A DNA stretch of 64,000 bases, taken from Lachnospiraceae bacterium. Its GTDB lineage: Bacteria; Bacillota; Clostridia; Lachnospirales; Lachnospiraceae. Location of the stretch: assembly GCA_017434885.1 (NCBI GenBank), contig JAFSGE010000030.1, positions 186,001 through 250,000 of the forward strand. The letters are read 5' to 3'. A program made the position numbers and the translations under genes. The notes under the pieces are model-generated. The model searched no databases. It saw only the letters and a list, made by a program, of their open reading frames with translations, and was not told the DNA's origin. Positions within the stretch are counted from its first letter, which is position 1; every line of letters starts with the position of its first letter. Below are positions 7,681 through 16,364 of this stretch, piece after piece.

Positions 7681-9294
7681 ATGTTAGGAGCAGATGCAAT
7701 TGTAAGATGTCTGGAAGAAGAAGGGGTAGAATACGTATTCGGTTATCCCGGTGTAGCGATTTGTCCTTTTTATAACAGTATTTTGGATTCGTCTATTCAG
7801 ACAATTTTAATCAGAACAGAACAGAATGCGGCACATGCGGCAAGCGGGCTTGCAAGAGTATCCGGTAAAGTAGGGGTATGTGCAGTGACCTCGGGACCGG
7901 GAGCAACCAATGTGATTACCGGTATTGCCACCGCGTTTGCAGACAGTATTCCGCTGGTATGTATTACAGGACAGGTAAATTCTGCACTTCTCGGAAGTGA
8001 CGTATTCCAGGAAGCGGATATTACAGGGGCGGTGGAATCCTTTGTAAAATACAGTTATCTTGTGAAGAACGTAAATGATATTCCCCGTATTTTTAAAGAG
8101 GCATTTCATATCGCAAATACAGGAAGAAAAGGACCTGTTTTAATTGATGTCCCCATTGATATCCAAAATGCGGAACTGAAAAAATTTGTTTATCCCGAAA
8201 CGGTATCCATGCGTACTTATAAGCCTACTGTCAGAGGAAATATGGCGCAGATAAAGAAAGTAGTTGCTGAACTTGATAAGGCAAAGAAACCCATTATTTG
8301 TGCTGGTGGCGGTGTGCTTTTGTCAGATGCGGAAGAAGAACTCCGTGCTTTTTCCAAGAAACACAAAATTCCCGTAGTATCTACTATGATGGGAATCGGT
8401 GCGATGCCCACCAAAGACCCGCTTTACTTCGGTATGGTGGGAAATAACGGAAAGCCTTATGCAAACCGTGCCATGAATGAGTCTGATCTTTTGATTATGG
8501 TTGGGGCAAGAGTGGCAGACAGAGCCGTAAGCCAGCCTGACTTAATTACAGAAAATAAAGTATTGGTACATATTGACGTTGACCCTGCGGAAATCGGTAA
8601 GAATGTAGGACCGACCATTCCCCTTGTAGGCGATGCAAAGCATATTTTTGAGGATTTGACAGCTCAGGAGATGGTTTGTGACCATGAGGAATGGCTCGAA
8701 ACACTGGCAGGCTACCGCGAGAGCATGGCACCTAAGAGAAATCCTAATCCTGAGTATGTGGACCCTGCGGTATTTATTACCAAGTTATCCGAAAAGATGC
8801 AGGACGATGCCATTTACGTTGCCGACGTAGGACAGAATCAGATTTGGTCCTGTGGATATCACATTGTAAAGGATGGCAGATTCTTAACCAGTGGCGGTAT
8901 GGGAACTATGGGGTATTCCATTCCGGCGGCTATGGGAGCAAAATTGGCTGATAAGTCTAAACAGGCGGTTGCGGTTTGCGGTGATGGTTCTTTCCAGATG
9001 TCTATGATGGAGCTTGCTACCATGAATCAGCATGATATTCCGGTTAAGATTGTGGTACTTAAGAATAATTATCTTGGTATGGTGCGTCAGTATCAGCATT
9101 TTACTTACAAAGATAACTATTCTGTAGTTGATTTGTCCGGCAGTCCCGATTTAGAAAAACTGGCGGCAGCATATAACATGGATTTTCTTCGTCTTACCAA
9201 TATGGAAAATGTTGATGAGGCAATTGATAAGTTTCTTGCAGAGGACAAGTCCATGATTATGGAATGCATTATTAATCCAATGGATTTAGTATAG
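7681..9294 (+). CDS. ilvB: Acetolactate synthase large subunit
   Basis: Catalyses the first shared step of valine, leucine and isoleucine synthesis, condensing pyruvate with pyruvate or 2-oxobutyrate using thiamine diphosphate. The 537 residues cover the N-terminal TPP-binding domain (catalytic Glu in IRTEQNAAH), the central domain and the C-terminal TPP/Mg domain with GDGSFQMS and KNNYLGM. Slightly short for the family (550-590) but complete. The regulatory subunit follows 19 nt downstream, which marks it as the anabolic enzyme rather than the catabolic AlsS type. The ribosome binding site is GGTAGGAAAG just before the ATG. Confidence 0.93.
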   Translation: MLGADAIVRCLEEEGVEYVFGYPGVAICPFYNSILDSSIQTILIRTEQNAAHAASGLARVSGKVGVCAVTSGPGATNVITGIATAFADSIPLVCITGQVNSALLGSDVFQEADITGAVESFVKYSYLVKNVNDIPRIFKEAFHIANTGRKGPVLIDVPIDIQNAELKKFVYPETVSMRTYKPTVRGNMAQIKKVVAELDKAKKPIICAGGGVLLSDAEEELRAFSKKHKIPVVSTMMGIGAMPTKDPLYFGMVGNNGKPYANRAMNESDLLIMVGARVADRAVSQPDLITENKVLVHIDVDPAEIGKNVGPTIPLVGDAKHIFEDLTAQEMVCDHEEWLETLAGYRESMAPKRNPNPEYVDPAVFITKLSEKMQDDAIYVADVGQNQIWSCGYHIVKDGRFLTSGGMGTMGYSIPAAMGAKLADKSKQAVAVCGDGSFQMSMMELATMNQHDIPVKIVVLKNNYLGMVRQYQHFTYKDNYSVVDLSGSPDLEKLAAAYNMDFLRLTNMENVDEAIDKFLAEDKSMIMECIINPMDLV

Positions 9295-9313
9295 AGAAAG
9301 GAGCATTGACCCT

Positions 9314-9802
9314 ATGAAAAAAATATATTCCGTGTTAGTGGAAAACCGCTCCGGTGTTCTTTGTAAAGTAGCAGGATTGTTTTCTAGAAGATGCTTTAAT
9401 ATCGATTCCCTTGCGGTTGGTGAGACAGACGATAAGGACGTTTCCTGTATGACCATTGTCAGCAGCGGTGACCAGAAAATTTTTGAGCAGATTGAAAAGC
9501 AGTTAAATAAAAAGCTGGATGTTATTAAAGTAAAGACCTTCCATGAGACAAGCAGTATCAGCAGGGAGCTTATGCTGATAAAAGTAAAATACAACAAGAG
9601 TAACCGCCGTGACATCATGGAGATTTGTGAAATTATGAAAGCGCAAATCGTGGATATGTCCAAGAACATGATGCTCATTCAAATGTGTGATACACCGGAA
9701 AGAACGCAGCTTCTGATTGACATGTTTGCGTCTGTAAGCATTGTGGAAGTTGCCCGCACCGGAACCCTTGCCCTTCAGAAGTGTACGGAGACGGATGCGT
9801 AG
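9314..9802 (+). CDS. ilvN: Acetolactate synthase small (regulatory) subunit, copy 1
   Basis: A 162-residue regulatory subunit that activates the large subunit and confers feedback inhibition, typically by valine. It has an N-terminal ACT domain (YSVLVENRSGVLCKVAGLFS) and a C-terminal domain. It follows ilvB by 19 nt with AAAGGAG upstream. A second small-subunit gene lies 113 nt downstream. The two share the ACT core and overall length but differ clearly elsewhere, so this is an old duplication. This copy lacks some conserved residues of typical IlvN/IlvH and is the more divergent of the two. Confidence 0.85.
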   Translation: MKKIYSVLVENRSGVLCKVAGLFSRRCFNIDSLAVGETDDKDVSCMTIVSSGDQKIFEQIEKQLNKKLDVIKVKTFHETSSISRELMLIKVKYNKSNRRDIMEICEIMKAQIVDMSKNMMLIQMCDTPERTQLLIDMFASVSIVEVARTGTLALQKCTETDA

Positions 9803-9851
9803 GGTATTACTGCACGAATATTAAAAAACATCAAGAAAATAGATTAAAAAG

Positions 9852-9886
9852 GTGCAATTGACTTTTGCACATTAAGTTGTTAAAAT
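9852..9886 (+). promoter_or_regulatory. Internal promoter with palindrome over the -35 box, before the second ilvN
   Basis: TTGACT (9858-9863), 17 bp and TAAAAT (9881-9886) form a strong sigma-A promoter in the gap between the two small-subunit genes. The inverted repeat GTGCAA (9852-9857)/TTGCAC (9865-9870) brackets the -35 box, as expected for a repressor operator. This would allow the second ilvN and ilvC to be expressed apart from ilvB. The regulator is not identifiable from sequence. Confidence 0.65.
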
Positions 9887-9915
9887 TATGCTTAAATGTT
9901 AAGGAGGATTCTGAA

Positions 9916-10413
9916 ATGCAAAAGAAAGTATTTCAGCTTCTGGTAGACAATACCTCCGGTGTACTGAGCCGTATTTCCGGGTTGTTCTCCAGACGTGGCT
10001 ATAATATTGAAAGTATTACAGCGGGTACTACGGCTGACCCCAGATTTACCAGAATTACCATTGTGGCTTCCGGTGATGATGAGATTCTCGACCAGATTGA
10101 GAAGCAGGTGGCTAAGCTTGTGGATGTCCGTGATATCAAGGAGCTTCGTCCTGATAACAGTGTTTACAGGGAATTGGCACTTGTGAAAGTGAGAACAAAC
10201 GAAGTGCAGCGTCAGGGAGTAATTTCCATTGCAGATATTTTCAGAGCAAAGATTATTGATGTTTCTGCAGATTCCCTGATTGTAGAGCTTACCGGTAATC
10301 AGGAGAAGATTGAGGCATTCTTAAATCTGCTGGGCGGATATGAGATTCTTGAACTTGCAAGAACCGGTATTGCAGGTCTCGGAAGAGGTACAGAGAACGT
10401 TACCTATTTATAG
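9916..10413 (+). CDS. ilvN: Acetolactate synthase small (regulatory) subunit, copy 2
   Basis: A 165-residue small subunit of the IlvH/IlvN type, closer to the family consensus than the preceding copy: QLLVDNTSGVLSRISGLFSR, then the RRGYNIES turn, then a C-terminal domain with ELTG and IAGLGRG. ATG 9916 is chosen for AAGGAGG 8 nt upstream; the reading frame is open further upstream but without a ribosome binding site. It is followed by ilvC and has its own promoter. Two regulatory subunits could give differently inhibited holoenzymes, but that is inference. Confidence 0.9.
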   Translation: MQKKVFQLLVDNTSGVLSRISGLFSRRGYNIESITAGTTADPRFTRITIVASGDDEILDQIEKQVAKLVDVRDIKELRPDNSVYRELALVKVRTNEVQRQGVISIADIFRAKIIDVSADSLIVELTGNQEKIEAFLNLLGGYEILELARTGIAGLGRGTENVTYL

Positions 10414-10441
10414 GTTTTGTTATAATATTAATATTTATTAG

Positions 10442-11491
<1,050 letters not shown>

Positions 11492-11502
11492 TATGAATAG
11501 CA

Positions 11503-11536
11503 AAAAGGTCATCGGCAGATTTGTCGATGACCTTTT
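11503..11536. terminator. Bidirectional terminator after ilvC
   Basis: Twelve bases (11503-11514, AAAAGGTCATCG) pair perfectly with 11525-11536 around a 10-nt loop, with A and T tracts built into the stem ends. It lies between forward ilvC and the reverse XRE gene and can serve both. Confidence 0.85.
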
Positions 11537-11552
11537 AAAATTCGTAGGTAAA

Positions 11553-11882
11553 TTATGAATCGGATAGTAGTTTTGCTTCCAATTCCAAAATATCCATAAG
11601 ATATTTCTTTTTTGAATCAGGACATTTATTGTATATCTCTATAATTCTTGAAGGAATCGGATAGTCAATCGTAATTCCTTTCAAAAGATAATCAAGGCTG
11701 ATTCCCAATATTTCACTTACCTTTATTAAATTCTCAACGGAAAGACCGATAATACCGCGTTCTGCTTCGCTGTAATGTTTGATAGAAATATCCAGTCGTT
11801 CTGCAAGCTGTTCCTGAGTGAGGTTCATCAGCTTTCTTTGAGTTCTCAAACGTTCACCCATGGCTTTTTTGTAATTATTCAT
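11553..11882 (-). CDS. XRE-family helix-turn-helix regulator
   Basis: A 109-residue DNA-binding protein. Residues about 8-65 form a Cro/CI-type HTH (RLRTQRKLMNLTQEQLAERL and the SIKHYSEAERG recognition helix). A short C-terminal helix may serve dimerisation. There is no sensor or peptidase domain. AGGAG lies 7 nt before the ATG. It is transcribed away from the GTPase cassette, and the 133-bp gap between them holds a promoter and repeats, so it most likely regulates its neighbours. Related regulators control mobile elements, toxin-antitoxin pairs and defence genes. Confidence 0.8.
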   Translation of the reverse strand: MNNYKKAMGERLRTQRKLMNLTQEQLAERLDISIKHYSEAERGIIGLSVENLIKVSEILGISLDYLLKGITIDYPIPSRIIEIYNKCPDSKKKYLMDILELEAKLLSDS

Positions 11883-11928
11883 GAACTGACTCCTATGTTT
11901 TGATTTGCGCCTAGTAATAGTATATATG

Positions 11929-11990
11929 AAGGTGTTAATTATAAAAACAACCTACAAGGTGTTGTAAAAATATACTAAAAAGGTTATAAT
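11929..11990 (+). promoter_or_regulatory. Cassette promoter with repeated AAGGTGTT boxes
   Basis: TTGTAA (11962-11967), 17 bp and TATAAT (11985-11990) form a strong promoter for the forward genes. AAGGTGTT occurs twice in direct orientation (11929-11936 and 11956-11963), the second copy touching the -35 box. AACAACCT between them resembles an inverted half site. These are candidate XRE operators. Regulation is inferred from layout. Confidence 0.6.
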
Positions 11991-12015
11991 TTGTAAGAAG
12001 TAGGAGGTACATAAA

Positions 12016-12426
12016 ATGGGTACAATTAAGAGAAGAATCAGAAATGCCAGATTTGGTACAAAAATTATGACTGTATTATCAGAAAATGAATGTCTGATGT
12101 ATCAGGCGGTAATGAGTTGTAGCACCAATAGAGGAAAGTTGTGGTGCGGAGCGGTAGTTGGTCTTTCTGATAAAAGATTTTTTGTTGAGTGGCAAAGAAC
12201 AAAAGGAAAGAACATTGCCATTGCTTATGAGCAAATAATCAGTTGGCAGGTAGGGAATGAATTGGGTGGTATCAGTGGAATTGTTGCCAAAATTGTCCCC
12301 AATTCATCTGAGTGTGTGGATGTTTATGTGAATCCACAGATGATGGTACGCATTTACGGAGAAGCATCTGAAAACAAAATTTTAATAAACAATTTAAAGA
12401 AATACTGTCATGATAAGCAAAAATAA
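12016..12426 (+). CDS. Hypothetical protein, possible PH-like fold
   Basis: A 136-residue soluble protein, first gene of the cassette, with GTAGGAGG before the ATG. The N-terminal 20 residues are basic. Then comes alternating beta-type sequence ending in a helix (residues about 118-134). The strand pattern followed by one C-terminal helix, with phrases such as VGLSDKRFFVEW and IISWQVG, resembles bacterial PH/GRAM-like membrane-associated domains. This is a resemblance only. It lies 17 nt before the GTPase gene, which implies coupled expression and perhaps membrane or lipid targeting of the complex. Confidence 0.5.
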   Translation: MGTIKRRIRNARFGTKIMTVLSENECLMYQAVMSCSTNRGKLWCGAVVGLSDKRFFVEWQRTKGKNIAIAYEQIISWQVGNELGGISGIVAKIVPNSSECVDVYVNPQMMVRIYGEASENKILINNLKKYCHDKQK

Positions 12427-12443
12427 TAAGGAAGGATAAAAAA

Positions 12444-14312
12444 ATGCAAAAAAATGTTTTATGTGAAAGAGACGAAAGAGTTGCATTAACAACTTTATTT
12501 GAGGATTTCTCCGTAATATTACAGGATTGTGATGATAATAACGTAAAGGCAAGAATTAAAAATGCACTTCAAGAAATGAATGATACAACTATGTATATGG
12601 TCATAGGTGAAGAAAAGGTTGGAAAAACAAGCTTAATAAATGCTGTGTTTGAAAATGTTTTTAAAGCATCGGGTGAAATGATAGGAGATATCTGTGAATA
12701 TCGATGGGGGGAACAGGAATTTACTACACCAATAAAAGAAGGATTTCAAAAAAGATTTCTTGCATCAGAAGAATTAAAAGGCTTATCGATTGTTGATACG
12801 AGAGGTTTAGAGTGCATCAATAAGGAATCATTTCAAAAAATTAGTGAAATGGCCCAGAAGTGTGGTGCTATATTTGTAGTTCTTGATGTAAAACGTGTAA
12901 ATAGTCCGAAGGTGTGGGATGTAATTGAAAAATTCCCGGAGAAAAGGATGCTTTTCTTTTTAACAAAATGTGATCTGGTGACCAAGGATGATTTGGATAG
13001 AAGCATTGATAAAATAAAAGTATATATGAATGAAAGCAATATATCTGCGACTGTTTTTCCGATTAGTTTGTCAGAAACAGAAAAAATACCGGGAGTAGCT
13101 ACAATAGATAATGTGCGTTTACATATTAAAAATCAGCTGATAGGAGAAAATCCGATATTAAGTAAGCAAAGAGAAAATATAAAGGAAGTAAAATCATTAC
13201 TGGCAGAATTGCATAATTCGTTTGCTTTACGAAAGGAACAGTATCATTCAGATGCAGAAATTCTATTGGAAATAAATCGGTCAATGGATTCTTATATTGT
13301 AAATCATAAGACGACAATTACAGATTTTATTGATAATTTGGCAATTGAAATTAATAAAGATATCGACAGCTATGAAGAAGAAATTATTTCTAAATTAGAT
13401 CCATATAAAATTAAAGAGCGTTTTCAGAGGAAAGAAGATTTTGAAGACTATCTGAATATGGTAAATGAAAATTACAAGAACATGATGAACGAGTCTATAA
13501 ATCGAAAAACCATAGAGGCAATCAAAAGTTGCCTTCATGATTTGGAAATTGTTTTTCAAGAAGCTGTCGGATATTTTAATACAAGAGAAAATATTTTGGA
13601 ATTAAATGACCGATTTTACGGTTCTCTTTCAAACAGCAGAAAACAAATGGTCGTACAAACAAAAAATGCTGTCATGGAAACCGGTGAATTTTATAAAACC
13701 TTAAATGAAGCATCTGAAACTTTGTTTTTACAAATTTGGGAGGCAAGAAAAAAGTATGATGCACAAATTAGAAATAGAAAAGCTTTGTCTACAATAGTTG
13801 GTGGAGGTGCGGGCGGTACCTTAGGCGCACTTGGAGGATTAGCAATAGGAGCTTCTGCGAGTGGGGCAGCAACTGGTGCTGTAAGTGCAGCGGCTGGAGC
13901 AGTGGGGGTAACGACTGGAGCAGGTACGTTAGCCGGAATTGGGACGGTTGCCGGAACTTTGGTAGGAGGAGTTGCATTAATAGCCTTGGTAGGAATCGGT
14001 TTTATAGTGGGAACGGTTCTGATTAATTCTATTGCAAAAGCAATATTTGATCCAAGATCTGCGTCAAAATTGAATGAAGTGACAGCACGGTGTATTGAAC
14101 AATTTAAAGAAGAAGTGAATCATACCAGAGTAAAAATGATAGAACAAGTTTCAACACAGATATCATCAATTTTTGAAAATGAATTAACTTCTGTAGATAG
14201 TTGTTTTACTGAATTTCGTATGTCAATCAATATAGATGAAAAGAAATTGCCAATAATAGAGCAAAGATTGCTTGAAACTGAAAAATTAATAAACGCAATC
14301 GACCAGATGTAA
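12444..14312 (+). CDS. Dynamin-like GTPase with C-terminal membrane hairpin
   Basis: A 622-residue large GTPase. G1 is GEEKVGKT (55-62), G3 is DTRG (118-121), G4 is TKCD (174-177), and TT at 94-95 could be G2. A long helical region of about residues 230-450 follows the G domain, like a dynamin stalk. Residues 451-533 form a Gly/Ala-rich hydrophobic stretch that should insert in the membrane as a hairpin. A helical tail follows. This order (GTPase, helical middle, membrane paddle, helical tail) matches bacterial dynamin-like proteins such as LeoA in outline. It differs from Era/Der-type GTPases, which are shorter. It is AT-rich and Lys/Asn/Ile-rich compared with the flanking ilv/leu genes, which suggests transfer. 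Membrane remodelling, possibly in defence, is inference. Confidence 0.72.
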   Translation: MQKNVLCERDERVALTTLFEDFSVILQDCDDNNVKARIKNALQEMNDTTMYMVIGEEKVGKTSLINAVFENVFKASGEMIGDICEYRWGEQEFTTPIKEGFQKRFLASEELKGLSIVDTRGLECINKESFQKISEMAQKCGAIFVVLDVKRVNSPKVWDVIEKFPEKRMLFFLTKCDLVTKDDLDRSIDKIKVYMNESNISATVFPISLSETEKIPGVATIDNVRLHIKNQLIGENPILSKQRENIKEVKSLLAELHNSFALRKEQYHSDAEILLEINRSMDSYIVNHKTTITDFIDNLAIEINKDIDSYEEEIISKLDPYKIKERFQRKEDFEDYLNMVNENYKNMMNESINRKTIEAIKSCLHDLEIVFQEAVGYFNTRENILELNDRFYGSLSNSRKQMVVQTKNAVMETGEFYKTLNEASETLFLQIWEARKKYDAQIRNRKALSTIVGGGAGGTLGALGGLAIGASASGAATGAVSAAAGAVGVTTGAGTLAGIGTVAGTLVGGVALIALVGIGFIVGTVLINSIAKAIFDPRSASKLNEVTARCIEQFKEEVNHTRVKMIEQVSTQISSIFENELTSVDSCFTEFRMSINIDEKKLPIIEQRLLETEKLINAIDQM

Positions 14313-14328
14313 GGAGATGAACAATATT

Positions 14329-15642
14329 ATGGATAAAAAACAAACGAAATTGATGAAGTGGCTAAATGAATTGGAGCAATATGCCAAAGAAAAACAACTT
14401 TCAATAAGAATCATAGACGGAATAGAAGATTGTAAAAGGCAGGCTGCTGATAAAAATTTAGACTGGAATAAAATGAAAAGAACAGTAGATGAAGTTTTGG
14501 AGAGTGTTGAAAGTAAAGCGGTTCCGGCTGTAACACAGGAGTCTGAAAAAGAAAATGAGGTATCTATTCAGGTAATTCGAGAACAAGTAAAGAAAATGGC
14601 ATTAAGATGTCAAAACGAAAATAAGGATACACTAGATAATTTTTTAGAACCTGAAAGAATTGCTATTAAGAAAAGTCATGAACGATTGCGAGAAATTTCT
14701 TATACAAAAGCACATATAGCAGAATTAAAAGATGAAGAATTATTGTTGGGATTTTTCCGCAAATGTAAAAAAGAGCATGAAAATGATATGATTCATTTGT
14801 TTCAACAAATGCTTGATGATATCAGTAATAATTATAATTATATGCTAGAGCATATGAGAAGCATGTTACGAAGTGCAGGTGGTTATAAGATTGGTATCGG
14901 AAGTGAAAAAGTTTATCATGAATATGAAGAAAGAAAAGAAGGGATTAAGAAGAAACTGTTAAGCGAAGCACAATCCAGTGATGTGGGAGGAAAAGACATT
15001 GAGGATTTAGGGCAAAAATGTAAATCAGCAATAAAAAAGATTACAAAAAAGCATGAAAAGAAAAGGAAACTATTTGCTTGGATACCGCTTTTGATATTAC
15101 TGTGTTGTTTTATGGTAAGCGCAATCAGTACACAGGAACAAAATCAAGCTATTGTTGAAGAGGCTGAAAAGCAAAATGAGGAAGAAAATTCAGTAATTAC
15201 GGATATGTTGGTTGAAAAAGCCATAGATTATGTAAAAGATGCTAACACAAGTAGTATTGGTAATTTTTTGTCAGCAATAGTCAGTTTGATTGGGGCGCTT
15301 GCAGTTAGTTTAGGAGCGATGCTTATATTTATATTGTTAATGATTATTTTACTGTATACTGCATATGTAAAAATATTACGAAAATGTTGTGATAAGCAAA
15401 TCTGTAAACAATGCGAAAAATATTTAAATGTTGAATTTACACGTTTTGAGCAGCAAAATGTTTTGGTAACAAAAACTGAAATGGCTATGAAAAGTATAGT
15501 AGAAGGCTATGAACAACAATATTTAGTTATATTAAATAATATTTTTTGTGAAACAACAAATGAACAACATGAACGGTCAGAACCCATACAAGATAAGTAT
15601 GGACAATTAAAAGAAGCATGGAATCAGTTAAAATACGAATAA
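14329..15642 (+). CDS. Membrane protein with long helical cytoplasmic region, unknown
   Basis: A 437-residue protein. Residues 1 to about 240 are highly charged and helical, with coiled-coil potential. One hydrophobic segment lies at about 247-266 and a longer one (probably two passes or one long helix) at about 320-350. A helical tail follows. AAGGAG at 14311-14316 abuts an ATG at 14317, too close to serve it, so ATG 14329 is preferred although its spacing is long. The stop of the GTPase gene overlaps this ribosome binding site, showing tight coupling. I find no known domain. It is a plausible membrane partner of the GTPase. Confidence 0.55.
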   Translation: MDKKQTKLMKWLNELEQYAKEKQLSIRIIDGIEDCKRQAADKNLDWNKMKRTVDEVLESVESKAVPAVTQESEKENEVSIQVIREQVKKMALRCQNENKDTLDNFLEPERIAIKKSHERLREISYTKAHIAELKDEELLLGFFRKCKKEHENDMIHLFQQMLDDISNNYNYMLEHMRSMLRSAGGYKIGIGSEKVYHEYEERKEGIKKKLLSEAQSSDVGGKDIEDLGQKCKSAIKKITKKHEKKRKLFAWIPLLILLCCFMVSAISTQEQNQAIVEEAEKQNEEENSVITDMLVEKAIDYVKDANTSSIGNFLSAIVSLIGALAVSLGAMLIFILLMIILLYTAYVKILRKCCDKQICKQCEKYLNVEFTRFEQQNVLVTKTEMAMKSIVEGYEQQYLVILNNIFCETTNEQHERSEPIQDKYGQLKEAWNQLKYE

Positions 15643-15652
15643 GAGGTATGAG

Positions 15653-16225
15653 ATGGATAATTTAAAAGGAATTATGAAAATAGGAAAAAGAACGGGAACT
15701 ATGAACGGAGGAATGAAATCAGAAACCGAAAACGGGGTGAATCTAAAAGCCATGAAAAAAGAACTGGAAGCGAAGATGAACGAAAAAGCAAAGGTTTACG
15801 GTTTCATCGGCATGGAGATTTATGACCTTTCTAAGGAAAATAAAATAGAAGTACCTCAAATTCAAAGTTACCTTGAAAAAATGGACGAAATAAACCAAAC
15901 AATAGAAGAATTGGAAAATACAATTAAGGAACAGGAGACAAAGAATAAGGGCAAGAATGTCTGTGTCTGTGGTTGCAAATTAAAACCGCAAGACAGATTT
16001 TGTCCTAACTGTGGTGAAGTTGTTCCTAAAAATACTGTTTTGTGTATTTGCGGAACAGAGATTGAAAAAGATGCCAAGTTCTGCAGAACTTGTGGAAAAA
16101 GCATGGAAGATATTTTGAAAAAGCAGGAAGAAGAAAAACAACCGGCTATGAAGGAGTGTATCTGTGGAGCGAAAGTACCTGTAGGACAATTTATGTGTTT
16201 GGAATGCGGCAGAAAAATTGAATAA
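15653..16225 (+). CDS. Coiled-coil protein with three tandem zinc ribbons
   Basis: A 190-residue protein, last of the cassette. A helical region at about residues 30-97 is followed by three zinc ribbons. Their metal ligands are C104/C106 with C117/C120, C131/C133 with C144/C147, and C169/C171 with C182/C185. Each opens with an unusual CxCG knuckle in place of CxxC, and a further Cys108 lies in the first. Ribbons of this kind usually bind protein or nucleic acid. The start is 10 nt after the previous stop with GAGGT upstream. The family and partner are unknown. Confidence 0.6.
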   Translation: MDNLKGIMKIGKRTGTMNGGMKSETENGVNLKAMKKELEAKMNEKAKVYGFIGMEIYDLSKENKIEVPQIQSYLEKMDEINQTIEELENTIKEQETKNKGKNVCVCGCKLKPQDRFCPNCGEVVPKNTVLCICGTEIEKDAKFCRTCGKSMEDILKKQEEEKQPAMKECICGAKVPVGQFMCLECGRKIE

Positions 16226-16239
16226 GACATAAAAAAGAA

Positions 16240-16285
16240 AAATCCTGTGCGAATTTAATCTGAATTCACAGGATTTCTTCTTTTT
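16240..16285 (+). terminator. Terminator of the GTPase cassette
   Basis: AAATCCTGTG (16240-16249) pairs with 16267-16276. An inner AATT/AATT helix shortens the loop, and the T-rich cttcttttt follows. It closes the accessory cassette before the leuC promoter. Confidence 0.8.
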
Positions 16286-16303
16286 AGGTTAAAATATGAC
16301 ATG

Positions 16304-16332
16304 TTTTCAAAAACGGATACTTGTGGTAAAAT
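16304..16332 (+). promoter_or_regulatory. Probable leuC promoter
   Basis: TTTTCA (16304-16309), 17 bp and TAAAAT (16327-16332) lie between the cassette terminator and the leuC ribosome binding site. The -35 box matches only four of six consensus bases. No T-box or other leader fits in the roughly 25 nt left before the start. Confidence 0.45.
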
Positions 16333-16364
16333 CATAATAATTGGTTTTAAAGGAGGTAATAACC

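Noticed and set aside
16240-16340. Attachment site or insertion element at the cassette edge
   Set aside because: I saw no terminal inverted repeat, target duplication, integrase or tRNA end at either edge; only the terminator and promoter are visible.
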